Positions 1 through 8,437 of a stretch of DNA of 10,000 bases are shown piece by piece. Made by a program: the position numbers and the translations under genes. Source of the DNA: Glandiceps talaboti (taxonomy: Eukaryota; Hemichordata; Enteropneusta; Spengelidae); NCBI RefSeq assembly GCF_964340395.1, contig NC_135561.1:7788732-7798731 (forward strand). The letters are read 5' to 3'. Position 1 is the stretch's first letter. Each line of letters opens with the position of its first letter. Below the pieces are notes generated by a model. It did not search any database, was not told where the DNA came from, and saw nothing but the letters and a program-made list of their open reading frames with translations.

Positions 1-261
1 CGTAAGATATAGTGATATTATATCTCGCGTAACGAAGTGGCAAATGTTATTATATTAAAAATTAATAATGCATTGCAACAATTGTTGCGTTTCATTTGAT
101 ATATTTTATATTCTGAATCACTAAACAATCTAAGAATCACGCATATCTAGACACTTCCTGAAGTCCTCTATACAGTGGTGTATTCATGGATGTGAAGAGA
201 AATGTCAAAATATTGAGCCGTAGTCACATGACCTCAATATAATCGGAAGCAGTCCATTTCA
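1..261. other. AT-rich spacer, no gene seen
   Basis: No open frame of note on either strand and no recognisable domain. The only local structure I can support is the perfect 14-bp palindrome at 75-88. I read the stretch as intergenic or intronic DNA. Confidence 0.6.
75..88. repeat. Perfect 14-bp palindrome
   Basis: GCAACAATTGTTGC equals its own reverse complement. It contains two inverted ACAAT cores, the core bound by SOX-family HMG proteins, so a paired SOX site is possible. That function is inference; the palindrome itself is directly visible. A chance occurrence in AT-rich DNA is also plausible. Confidence 0.5.
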
Positions 262-272
262 CCCCCCCCCCC
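262..272. repeat. C11 homopolymer
   Basis: Eleven consecutive C residues followed by GGG. Similar C tracts occur at 3783-3792 and 8849-8859. Such runs are prone to length errors in assembly. Confidence 0.9.
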
Positions 273-305
273 GGGCATGAAGGAAGGTTATGTTTTAATA
301 GTTCC

Positions 306-397
<92 letters not shown>

Positions 398-398
398 G
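306..398 (+). repeat. (TCTG)n microsatellite, about 23 units
   Basis: An uninterrupted tetranucleotide array of about 93 bp. It reads as a Cys-Leu-Ser-Val repeat in one frame, which creates a spurious 65-codon open frame starting at 277. The length without interruptions suggests a young, polymorphic locus. The unit matches the array at 4984-5107 and differs by one base from the TGAC array at 2619. Confidence 0.97.
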
Positions 399-475
399 CC
401 TTTGGACTCAATATCTCAAAGACTACTGCATCAATTCTAATAAAACTTCCTCGTCTTCTGCATTCCCACTTTAAG
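399..475 (+). mobile_element. Microsatellite-flanking repeat, possible MINE/Helitron-like remnant
   Basis: Directly after the (TCTG)n array comes a flank with ATATCTCAAAGACTACTGCA followed by a T/A-rich ATCAATT..TAATAAAACTT segment. From general knowledge, invertebrate genomes hold many dispersed copies of a tetranucleotide array followed by a similar 'ATATCTCAAAAACTACTG..' core. I infer that array and flank moved together as one small non-coding element. No terminal inverted repeats or target-site duplication can be fixed here, so class and borders are unknown. Confidence 0.4.
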
Positions 476-1860
476 ATATTATTGTTTACATTATGTAGTT
501 TCTATTATTAGTCAATAAAGTTATAATGTCTTCGAAGTGATTGTATACAAGTAAAAGATGACGTCATACGACTGTTTATAGTAATTAATTTAGAAGTGAG
601 ATTGTCAACAGAATTCTATCCCAATTTTATTAGAACAGTCGTGAGAAATAGTAAAACACTACTATAATATGCGTTCATTAATTAATCTATTTGGTGATAA
701 GGCAGTGATTATTATTATAATTGAGATTATTTTTTACACAGAATTGATCACAATATGTCAATGTCTAGTTTTCTCGTTAGTCATGTCAACCGATTAGAGT
801 TTGTCTAGTAGTGCAATTTTAAGAAGTGAATTTAATATATATTTTGGACAAGTGGACAAAATTGCCGTATGTAACCTGTTGTATTCTGCTTACCAATCAG
901 AAGTACACTTAACAATCATTTGCAATTGCCTGAACTTAAAGCTGATATTGAGATATAATTAGTAAACAATCCAATGACGTAATTATTTATACATCAATGT
1001 AAAAAATGTTCAGGCCAAATTCCTCCTATGTATGTCATCAACTGTTCTAAGAATGCCAGAACACAAATTGTGATGTCATAGAAGGCATACATTGAGGTGT
1101 AATTTACGTATTTTCATTTGAATAAAAAGCTTGTGAACTCAGCTTGTGCCACTTTACGGAAGGCCAATGGATTTACAACACCTATACTATAACCAACTTT
1201 ACTATCATAGCAACATCACTCCTTGTCAAAAGTCACACGCGGATTGGCATTTCGCTATATCGCCCTCACCGTTTAGTATCGTAGAATATATTTTTCTTTT
1301 GTTTGTGTTTCTCATGTCACCTGTTGTTTTAATCACAGGCTCAGTTATTCTGCGATTGTTGTTTTAGATTATCATTGTATTTGCACTTCATCGCCCGGTA
1401 ATTAGTTTGGTAGTTTATTCATAATGGAATCGACAGCAGATGTATAATTGATCTGTTTTGATAATGCCTACCTGTATTGTAAATTGATTTAAATACACGA
1501 AGTCGATTTTGTTCCATCAGAAGGTTTTTTGTCAAAGTTATTAATGAAATAGAAATTATCGTTTAGACCTCATGCGAATTTCATTTCATCAAGCAAACAG
1601 TATCTTGTAACATTGAACATGCCAGAAATGAAATTAGATGAATTAGATTATTAAAAGTACTTTTTAGCGGACATGTGAAATAGCGCCCTCAACTTCCAGT
1701 TTAATGCAAAGTGACTTTTTGCGAAGAACACGTTCACGGAATTTTGATAATTTGCCTTATTAACCTTTCAGTGTTTGGACCACCTCCGGTTATCATTCGC
1801 CACAGATAACACCACTTACACATCCTTGCGATATATGTTTGTTTGTTGATAGTTAATCGC
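476..1860. other. AT-rich spacer with scattered motifs, no supported gene
   Basis: Contains a CRE palindrome (559-566), a CRE-like TGACGTAA at 975-982, and AATAAA hexamers at 513-518 and 1121-1126, which are expected often in AT-rich DNA. A 66-codon ATG frame begins at 1167 and includes a hydrophobic stretch, but it has no recognisable motif and no compositional contrast with its surroundings, so I do not call it. Acceptor-like sites end at 1338 and 1771; the frames after them are short and open in two frames each, so they do not identify an exon. Confidence 0.5.
559..566. promoter_or_regulatory. Consensus CRE/ATF palindrome TGACGTCA
   Basis: The eight bases match the full cAMP-response element bound by CREB/ATF bZIP dimers. 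A second perfect palindrome, TTGTATACAA, lies 9 bp upstream at 541-550. No gene start is visible close by, so any function would be as a distal element. Chance occurrence cannot be excluded. Confidence 0.3.
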
Positions 1861-1861
1861 C

Positions 1862-1911
1862 TACGTCATCACTGAGTACGGTGGCTGACACGCGATCTGT
1901 GGAGTCACGTG
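1862..1911. promoter_or_regulatory. Promoter-like stretch upstream of the 2038 exon candidate
   Basis: A CRE-like TACGTCAT (1862-1869) and a CACGTG E-box (1906-1911) lie 127-176 bp before a well-placed ATG at 2038. The segment 1860-2100 is visibly richer in GC and CpG than its flanks. bZIP and bHLH factors respectively bind these motifs. No clear TATA box is placed correctly. Start site unknown. Confidence 0.25.
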
Positions 1912-2037
1912 GTACTCATCATTTTCTCTACACACAGTTATCATCACCTTCCCACCACGACAAGTGTTCCAGTTGTATGATCACTGAGCCTGTACTCCAA
2001 TGTGGCGGTCCCTTAGAAAGTAGCTTTTATCGTCGCA

Positions 2038-2286
2038 ATGTCGGATGGAAATGTACTTTCTGTGTTCGGAATTTTCTTGTCCATTTTGTACCTTTGTGAT
2101 GTTCTAGTCGAAGGAGTGGAAATCGAAGGCTTTAGTATAATCGTGACGGTAGGTTTATCATTACACTATGTTAAAAAAATTAATTGTATTTAATTCCATT
2201 AAAACTATAAGTGTTAATTTCATTTATTGTTTTAATTACAGATATTTGATATCACCTTGGTAACGGCTAGTGAGCATTGTAATTGA
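2038..2286 (+). CDS. Candidate small secreted peptide (two exons), or first coding exon of a larger gene
   Basis: I do not recognise a family. The ATG at 2038 has G at -3. The first 37 codons hold a hydrophobic core, VLSVFGIFLSILYLC, after a five-residue start, then DVLVEGVEIEG. This resembles a signal peptide, although the usual positive charge at the N-terminus is missing. At 2148/2149 the frame meets a good donor, ACG|GTAGGT. A pyrimidine-rich acceptor, TTTTAATTACAG, ends at 2241, with a branch-like TTAAT at 2214-2218, giving a 93-bp phase-0 intron. Exon 2 (2242-2286) then adds 14 codons ending EHCN and TGA, for a 51-residue product. Reading straight through the donor also gives 51 residues (stop at 2191-2193), so splicing is not forced by the frame. 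Exon 1 could instead splice to a later phase-0 acceptor (2537/2538 or 3724/3725). An overlapping open frame begins at 1881 without an ATG and looks like a shadow. Confidence 0.3.
2149..2241 (+). other. Candidate 93-bp phase-0 intron
   Basis: It begins GTAGGT and ends ATTACAG after a T-rich stretch. It is AT-rich and carries a branch-point-like TTAAT 24 bp before the acceptor. The combination is what a compact invertebrate intron looks like. Both flanking frames are open in phase 0. Each motif alone is common in AT-rich DNA. Confidence 0.3.
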
Positions 2287-2618
2287 GTGGTATATCTTGT
2301 AGACAATCTATAGTTACTAAGTTTTTAGTTTACATGCCGACTATATACTGCAATGATTTACACGGCTTAGCATACTATATGTATTAATAGGCCAGCTTTT
2401 CAATGCCAGGTTCTCACATGTGTTAGCATATCAGTGGAGGTATAAGGATTATACTAAGGATTATTATTTTGTTTTGGAGCAACTTTCTGTATAGCTCTTT
2501 CCATTAACTGGTGTTTTTTACACGTAATTTTAATTTTAGATTTCTTTAACGTATTCTCTGGCTAATGACTGGATAAATTGACATCGTTACAGAGTTTGCT
2601 AAAGACAGATTGGTCGTT
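2287..2618. other. AT-rich spacer
   Basis: No gene seen. A strong acceptor-like sequence, AATTTTAATTTTAG, ends at 2538 and is followed by 13 open codons and a stop, in phase with the candidate donor at 2149. This is too short to call. Confidence 0.5.
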
Positions 2619-2674
2619 TGACTGACTGACTGACTGACTGACTGACTGGCTGACTGACTGACTGACTGACTGAC

Positions 2675-2710
<36 letters not shown>
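2619..2710 (+). repeat. Compound microsatellite (TGAC)n-(TGAT)n
   Basis: (TGAC)n runs 2619-2674 with one TGGC interruption at 2647-2650, then switches to nine perfect TGAT units at 2675-2710. The sharp one-base switch suggests a point change in one unit followed by slippage expansion. On the minus strand it reads as Ser-Gln-Ser-Val then Ile-Asn-Gln-Ser repeats, which explains an artefactual 80-codon frame. Confidence 0.97.
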
Positions 2711-3724
2711 ATTGAGTGACTAATGAGTTAAAAGTGTATTGTATACATGATCTTATATCTATATAGTCCTTTGGTTCATTCGAGTTTTTCAGTTTTGTCA
2801 TCACCGATCTCTTGGGTAGTTTTCACTGGCAAAAATGAGACAATAAACAGAGTGATAAATGAATGAATTTCAGTGATTCTAAAAAAATATTTTCAGTGAT
2901 AATCTTGTGTTTTATAAAACTGTTTAAAAGATAATATGTGAATACACCTGGTAGAGTCTAATTCAAAGATCAAAGAGTGAAATGGCAACTATTTGAACAA
3001 CACAAAGAGGATAGCAGTCGGAGAATAGATTTCTGAGTCTGACGACAGCCTGAAAACTTTTCCATAATAAGCCATCGAAGTGGTAGATTGTCTCATATCG
3101 TGACATCTCATAAATTTAAATAGTAACATCGCAGTATTACTGCCCAAGCTTTGTTTTCAATTAAAATAAACTCGTCACGTTTATCATAAACAGGTTTATT
3201 GCAATATCTTGTCAAATTCAATCAGTGATTCCTGAATTCAACATTTATTATTAAATTTATTTGCATTATCCTGTCAAATTGTTTGTTAATCATTTATTTA
3301 CTTCAAATGTATTTAAAAAAATACATTTTCCCCTTTGGCATAATATGAGAACATTCAATCTTCTTCTCTCAAGTCATTCAAGTCTATCTGAACCGAGTCC
3401 TTCAACTACTATGAAGGTATAATTGCAAAAATCTTCATTCATGGCCAACGGCGGTCATCACCATTTGTATCAACTAGAAATGTTTGTATCATACCATTGA
3501 GAAGACTAAGTTATTTCAAATAATACCATCCCAAGTTTATTTATAGTGAATACATGTGGTCATGCCTCGATTAGGTTTTGATTGAACATAGATTTGATGT
3601 AGAGATATAAACGTTATTACTTCGTACCACACACTCGTAAATTTCAAAACGACGTATATTGCAATTTTAATGGTCGAACTTGTATTTTGGGGAATTTAGT
3701 GTAACTATTATTTTATTCCTACAG
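2711..3724. other. AT-rich spacer, no gene seen
   Basis: About 1 kb with no meaningful open frame. It holds two diverged 20-bp direct repeats at 3199-3218 and 3261-3280 and a 10-bp repeat TTTCAGTGAT at 2868 and 2891. A strong acceptor-like tract, TTATTTTATTCCTACAG, ends at 3724 and leads into the next entry. Confidence 0.55.
3199..3280 (+). repeat. Diverged 20-bp direct repeats, 62 bp apart
   Basis: TTGCAATATCTTGTCAAATT at 3199-3218 and TTGCATTATCCTGTCAAATT at 3261-3280 agree at 18 of 20 positions. Both are preceded by a TTTATT run. They look like an old tandem duplication of about 62 bp with the rest diverged. Confidence 0.5.
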
Positions 3725-3820
3725 CTCCGATCCAGAATCGGAAAAAATTGTTTAAAGATACCACTACCACTACCTCTCTCCACCCCCCCCCCATCGCCGC
3801 AGCCACCGCCGCCGCCGCCG

Positions 3821-3865
<45 letters not shown>

Positions 3866-3991
3866 GCAACAACGACGACGACGACGACAACGACAAAATC
3901 AACACAAACAACAACATTCATCGTGCTATACCATACTTTTAAATTTGAATTAAGAAAAGGACGTAAAATTAGTCGGAGACTCTTTCCGTAA
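3725..3991 (+). CDS. Doubtful exon: Pro/Thr-rich (mucin-like) frame after a strong acceptor
   Basis: After the acceptor ending at 3724 the frame starting CTC is open for 88 codons to TAA at 3989-3991. It reads LRSRIGKNCLKIPLPLPL, then a Pro-rich stretch, a run of about 25 Thr with one Ala, and a basic tail (ELRKGRKISRRLFP). Such a composition would suit an O-glycosylated stalk. However, most of the length is triplet repeat, which is open in every frame: a second plus-strand frame gives Ala/Asn/Asp runs and the minus strand gives Val/Gly and Leu runs. Only the acceptor and the unique ends argue for coding. I consider a plain microsatellite more likely. Confidence 0.12.
3783..3895 (+). repeat. 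Compound triplet repeat: C10, (GCC)n, (ACA)n, (GAC)n
   Basis: C10 at 3783-3792 is followed by GCC-rich units to about 3819, (ACA/CAA)n from about 3820 to 3863, one CAGCAACAA interruption, and (GAC)n at about 3873-3888. The periodicity of three persists through all the unit changes. This explains five overlapping open frames on both strands. I see no evidence that any is translated. Confidence 0.95.
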
Positions 3992-4030
3992 ACACACAAT
4001 TTATTTCAAACGCGAAGTGCATTGTTTCAC

Positions 4031-4070
<40 letters not shown>
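4031..4070 (+). repeat. (TGAT)10 microsatellite
   Basis: Ten perfect TGAT units, the same unit and strand as at 2675-2710. It sits 30 bp before the 21-bp minisatellite. Confidence 0.97.
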
Positions 4071-4071
<1 letters not shown>

Positions 4072-4100
4072 TTTCCCACATTATAGAGTGTACCTCATTT

Positions 4101-4308
4101 AGCATAATATCAGATACTGTTAGCATAATATCAGATACTGCTAGCGTAATATCACATACTACTAACATAATATCAGATACTGCTAGCACAATATCAGAAT
4201 AATATCAGATACTACTCGCATACTACAATATCAGATACTTCTTCTAGCATAATATCAGGTACTGCTAGCATAATATCAGATACTCTTTGCATAATATCAT
4301 ATATTCTT
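4101..4308 (+). repeat. 21-bp minisatellite, about nine degenerate units
   Basis: The unit core is AGCATAATATCAGATACTG plus two bases. Complete 21-bp units lie at 4101, 4122, 4143, 4164, 4246, 4267 and 4288. The middle (4185-4245) is disordered: a unit cut to 13 bp, then partial units with insertions. Because 21 bp is seven codons, the minus strand reads as a heptad MLAVSDI repeat, but the 61-bp disordered part breaks the frame, so this is not evidence of a protein. The units differ at several positions, so the array is old or evolving slowly compared with the perfect tetranucleotide arrays. Confidence 0.93.
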
Positions 4309-4321
4309 TGTCAGTTATACA

Positions 4322-4332
4322 TATCTGATATT
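4322..4332 (-). repeat. Inverted copy of the minisatellite core
   Basis: TATCTGATATT is the exact reverse complement of the AATATCAGATA core of the 21-bp unit, 13 bp past the array end. It could pair with any unit to form a hairpin. Confidence 0.5.
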
Positions 4333-4763
4333 GACGCCCAAATTCATTTTCAACGTTAGTCAGTCAGGCAGACAAACATACGTGTAAACTTATGTGTTTA
4401 TAGAGTAGAGTCACTCTAAATCATGCAGATATTTCGTTCGCTCGAGAAATATAATTAGAAAGGCATTTGCTGATTTCGTTCATGTTTCACCATGTATGAA
4501 ATGACCACTTCTTATCACAGCTACATTTACGAGACAGTAAACTGTTATGTTATTATCGTGTAGAATAGAATTTCACACCTTGGTGGCTTCACTTCTTTAT
4601 GATGGAAACATTAATATTTCTCTATTAATTTGGATTAAAACCGAACCAAATTCAATTAAGCTGATTTTCAATTCCCTAACCACATACTAGTAAATGCATA
4701 ATCATGAAAAGTAGCGATAATAGAATAATTTTCAGGATCACAACACATTACTTTATTTTTCAG
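4333..4763. other. AT-rich spacer, no gene seen
   Basis: No supported feature until the acceptor-like tract ACTTTATTTTTCAG ending at 4763. Confidence 0.5.
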
Positions 4764-4886
4764 AATTTTCGAGAGAGCTTTATGAAATGGCTTGTCACTA
4801 CTAACACTTCTTACTTCAAATACAGAGTCCATTTACGTCATATGTGGTTAAAGATAACAGCAAGGAATGGCAATCTAGAGTTATAA
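4764..4886 (+). CDS. Weak candidate terminal exon, no family recognised
   Basis: A pyrimidine-rich acceptor ending CAG at 4763 is followed by 40 open codons to TAA (4884-4886). The peptide begins NFRESFMKWLVTTN and ends LKITARNGNLEL, with ordinary composition and no low-complexity sequence, unlike most open frames in this window. The frame also runs upstream of the acceptor to an ATG at 4704. No polyadenylation signal follows closely. Acceptor-like sites are frequent in AT-rich DNA, so this is only a candidate. Confidence 0.13.
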   Translation, partial: NFRESFMKWLVTTNTSYFKYRVHLRHMWLKITARNGNLEL

Positions 4887-4983
4887 TACAAATTATTGTG
4901 TTATTCACTTTTATGATTCAAAACATTCCCTCTCCTTGGTTCCCTTTCGCTCTTGTCTCTGTCTTTCTCACTTTGTCTTCCCA

Positions 4984-5560
<577 letters not shown>

Positions 5561-5632
<72 letters not shown>

Positions 5633-5648
5633 GCGTGTGCGTGTGCGC
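5561..5648 (+). repeat. (GT)n-(GTGTGC)n microsatellite
   Basis: (GT)n covers 5561-5626, then about four GTGTGC units to 5648. Strict purine-pyrimidine alternation with added CG steps is the classic Z-DNA-forming pattern. Short Cys-Val and His-Thr frames across it are artefacts. Confidence 0.98.
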
Positions 5649-6758
5649 GGACTGGATACTTTGAGAATGAGTTTAATCGACACATTTACCCAAGCACCAT
5701 ATGCAAACGTCACGTACTAAAACTATCAATGATTGAATGTGTTTAAGGTAGTCGACAGTCTGACATTTTTTTATCGTGTGTCAAAATGTCGCCATGAGTG
5801 ATTATCCACAAAATCTGAACATAAAAATGTACTTGTACCATAACATTGACCCAGCTGTTGATTGATTAATACAAGGTGTATAAATTTGACCCATTGCACT
5901 TAACGTACTGCTGTTGAACTACCTCTCAAGTTTGATTATTCTAGTGATAGATTTCTTAGAGGGTTAATTACCCGTACATACACCCATGATGAAGTGATTC
6001 AAACGTGAACGATTTTCAATTGTAATTATACGAATGCTCTTAAAATGTTAGCGGAGAATTCTTCCGTAAAATACTAATTTCATTTGGTTGCCGAGATTTG
6101 ATGATATAAAACAAGAAAATAGATTAAGCACTGTTTTGAATGTAGTATGATTTTCCCCTCTGTTGAATGGTAACAACAAATAGCGTATCTAATACAAAAT
6201 TGTATCATTCACTCACATTTCTTTTCCATTTGTGGTACATAAGCCAGTGAATGTAAGCCCAGGATCGTGCTATATTGATTATTTAGAAATCCAGCGGTGC
6301 ATGACTGATAAACAATACTCGTTCGGCCATGATAAGGGCTAATTGAAAACCTGGTCCACGGCATAGCTTGTTACGTATGTTAAAGCCATATAATATAATA
6401 AACTCAAGGTAGCAGAATAAGATATAAGCTATTGGATGTAATAGCCGTAAAAACGCCATAATTACCTTTTAATAATGATGTTCTATTTCTCCATATCTAG
6501 CAAACCATGTTATTATCAAATCAATCGTAGGATGAAAGGTTATCAATTTAATTCAACAACATACGAATGCGAAATCCTCTCAACGGTTCACTGTGTCACG
6601 CAATCTGTTATAGCCAGTACATATATACTGCTATACCTAGCACAGTTGTTGGCAAACACTCACGCACACTGCCTAACCTAACATACAAGGAATAACAAAA
6701 TCAAAGCAAACCATGTTAAAGTTTAGCAGACGTACGATTTACATGCATGATCATCGGG
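5649..6758. other. AT-rich spacer, no supported gene
   Basis: Contains a small hairpin (GACATTTT at 5762-5769 and AAAATGTC at 5783-5790, 13-nt loop) and a 14-bp direct repeat AGCAAACCATGTTA at 6499-6512 and 6705-6718. A 68-codon open frame at 6475-6681 lies between the two repeats; it shows no motif and I do not call it a gene. Confidence 0.5.
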
Positions 6759-6935
6759 GTCCCACGCTACAGAAAGTTAGTTAGTTGCTAGGGACGCCGA
6801 AACAAAACGATGTCCCCTTACAGAAACTTAGGGCGGCCCTTTTTATTTTTCTGTTTCTCATCTCCCGACCGACCCTAATTTGCAGCTCCGACATCAGAAA
6901 AAAAAAAGTTTTTTTATTTCCGACCGACCCCTGAG
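6759..6935 (+). mobile_element. Dispersed repeat fragment with CCGACCGACCC motifs and A/T runs
   Basis: The segment is a mosaic of short repeated parts. GTCCC..TACAGAAA-G/C-TTAG occurs at 6759-6780 and 6812-6831. CCGACCGACCC occurs at 6865-6875 and 6920-6930, each after a T-rich run. TGTTTCTCATCTCC (6852-6865) recurs inverted at 9665-9678, and TTTTTTTATTTC followed by a GACC-rich run and CTGA at 6910-6934 is matched on the same strand near 9623-9653. This suggests two pieces of one repeat family. It carries no open frame and no clear termini, so its class is unknown. Confidence 0.4.
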
Positions 6936-7187
6936 CACAGCAAAATTGTAAGGTTCCCCATGGCGTCTTAGGCCAGTTCTGCCGAGGCCACGACCTTGCG
7001 ACATTGGCCCCCTAAAATTACAAATGAAGCAATAATTTTCCCACCTTGCGTCGCTTTGGCGCATTCATTTTACGGCAGACATCACAATTATCTAAGTCCA
7101 AGGCCGGACCAGGCCAGGCTCTGACTCGACGCGAATCCCACAAGAAGTATACTGACTGCGTATTAAGGGAAAGCTTTGTTGACATCA

Positions 7188-7193
7188 TATAAG
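7188..7193 (+). promoter_or_regulatory. TATA-like box (TATAAG), weak
   Basis: It lies 107 bp before the ATG at 7295, a spacing that would put transcription start near 7220. No initiator is convincing. Isolated TATA-like hexamers are common by chance. Confidence 0.12.
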
Positions 7194-7294
7194 ATACAGT
7201 GACAACGCGCAGTTCTATTGTTAACATAAAAAATGCCACAAAAAGATCAACTTTGATAAACTTAATCTACAAATTAAAACATTAGAGGGATTAG

Positions 7295-7465
7295 ATGAGA
7301 CGTCGAAATGGACGTCTCTCGTCACGTGTTTTGTCTACTGTCACTGTCGTGACCTCTGACCTAATCACTGACGTGTGTGAAACACTGAACTTGCTACCGG
7401 AACATCTATCTGCCTTGCCACAGCTCAGAAGCCTTCGTGAACCAAATTTATGGAACAGGTTGTGA
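7295..7465 (+). CDS. 56-codon open frame, unknown; possible first exon with LRR-like stretch
   Basis: The frame starts ATG AGA CGT CGA, preceded directly by an in-frame TAG, and ends TGA at 7463-7465. It is moderately GC-rich against an AT-rich background and has no low-complexity sequence. The second half contains LNLLPEHLSALPQLRSL, whose leucine spacing recalls a leucine-rich repeat, but one stretch is too little to assign the family. A weak donor (CAG|GTTGTG) lies at 7458/7459, so it might be an exon. A second ATG at 7308 opens a 14-codon frame. The same DNA holds a dense set of transcription-factor motifs, so a non-coding promoter or enhancer is an equal or better explanation. Confidence 0.2.
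   Translation: MRRRNGRLSSRVLSTVTVVTSDLITDVCETLNLLPEHLSALPQLRSLREPNLWNRL
7297..7375. promoter_or_regulatory. Cluster of bZIP, E-box and nuclear-receptor motifs
   Basis: In 79 bp there is a perfect inverted repeat GAGACGTC/GACGTCTC (7297-7304, 7311-7318; 6-nt spacer), a CACGTG E-box (7323-7328), a perfect DR1 TGACCT-C-TGACCT (7350-7362), and TGACGTG (7369-7375). On the minus strand the DR1 is AGGTCA repeated with one-base spacing, the consensus for RXR, HNF4 and COUP-TF type receptors. TGACGTG is an ATF/XBP1-type core. The density, in a CpG-richer island, suggests a promoter or enhancer; activity is inference. Confidence 0.35.
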
Positions 7466-8224
7466 TTTTCATTTGTTGATGGGTTAAATTAAATGAGTAC
7501 ATGTGTATTTTGATTCCGAAAAAGCTGTGTTAGGGGATCGTGTTGCATGATGTTGACAGTGCTAGTGACACATGTGAATGTTGGGCACTGAATCAATGCG
7601 TAATCACTGGCATGGCCACGATAGACGGCCGATGCATGTGCGCCCACGGTCAGACATGAAGAACGAACTTGTTGTGCAAATCAGAAAAAAATTAATGTAA
7701 TATTTACAGAGCATCCCAACTTTGACTTTGTTGATAGTTTTAGTTAAAGATCCAAGTTCTGAGTTTCAAGGACACCTAATGTCAGCTTTCCGTATCATTG
7801 CAAGTTTACGGTACGTAACTATGCTGTCATTTGATATAGCAGGACCAAATCATGATATACAGCCAGTAACGGTTAATTAATAAAAAATAAATAATTTTAA
7901 AGTTTGTTTGACTATTATTTGTAAGTTTTTCGTTCACATTTGGTACTTTTTAAAGTCAGAGATTTTTTTTCTTCAAAATGTCATGAATTTGAAGAGGGAA
8001 TGATGAACACAGCAGTGTACTAACAATTTTAAAAATGAAACAAGTGGTTACAAGTTTAGGATTTCTCAAAGTTTTTATTCAATCATATGTTCACTGTGAC
8101 TTATTTAGAAGTTGTTCATTGTCCTTGTCTGAAAAAAGGGAATTATAAATTTGAGCACTGCTATTCATTGATATTCAGATTAAAAATTGTGCCTACCTGG
8201 CTGTCCAATCTTTCTAAACAATAT

Positions 8225-8227
<3 letters not shown>
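7466..8227. other. Spacer, no gene seen
   Basis: The part 7530-7680 is somewhat richer in GC than its surroundings, but every frame is interrupted within about 20 codons. The rest is AT-rich with no supported feature. Confidence 0.5.

Positions 8228-8320
<93 letters not shown>
8228..8320. repeat. (AT)n tract, about 93 bp
   Basis: Perfect alternating AT, able to extrude as a cruciform. It borders a tRNA-like repeat unit directly. Tyr-Ile frames over it are artefacts. Confidence 0.98.
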
Positions 8321-8321
<1 letters not shown>

Positions 8322-8437
8322 CTCGGTGAGTATCAATCTGCTAAGACAGTGCTCTATACCGCAGTGGCAGAGCGTTTTGGTAGTACTGGAACTCTTTCTT
8401 GGTTGTAACTCGGTGTTTCACGCATAGTGCGATCATC

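Noticed and set aside
1146-1367. Plus-strand frame with a hydrophobic segment
   Set aside because: Starts with GTG; the ATG version has 66 codons. No Kozak strength, motif or conservation argument. Hydrophobic runs are expected from T-rich DNA.
1881-2099. 72-codon plus-strand frame
   Set aside because: It has no ATG at its start and no motif, and overlaps the better-supported 2038 exon in another frame.
3667-3999. Minus-strand poly-Val/Gly and poly-Leu frames and the Asn/Asp-rich plus frame
   Set aside because: All come from the same triplet-repeat block, which stays open in every frame; no support for any one of them.
4001-4189. Minus-strand heptad MLAVSDI repeat protein
   Set aside because: The heptad follows from the 21-bp DNA unit, and the frame breaks in the disordered part of the array and runs into (TGAT)n.
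4101-4308. CRISPR array
   Set aside because: The units are contiguous, with no spacers, and the sequence is eukaryotic in character.
6475-6681. 68-codon frame between two 14-bp direct repeats, as a small mobile element with target duplications
   Set aside because: Target-site duplications of 14 bp are possible, but no terminal repeats or tail are present, and one such 14-mer pair in 10 kb is not far from chance.
7018-7239. 73-codon minus-strand frame
   Set aside because: No recognisable domain, and its start and end show no splice, promoter or polyadenylation signals.
8357-8411. A functional tRNA gene
   Set aside because: Box spacing fits, but the acceptor and T-arm positions do not pair and the B box departs from GGTTCGA; it is a derived repeat, not a tRNA.
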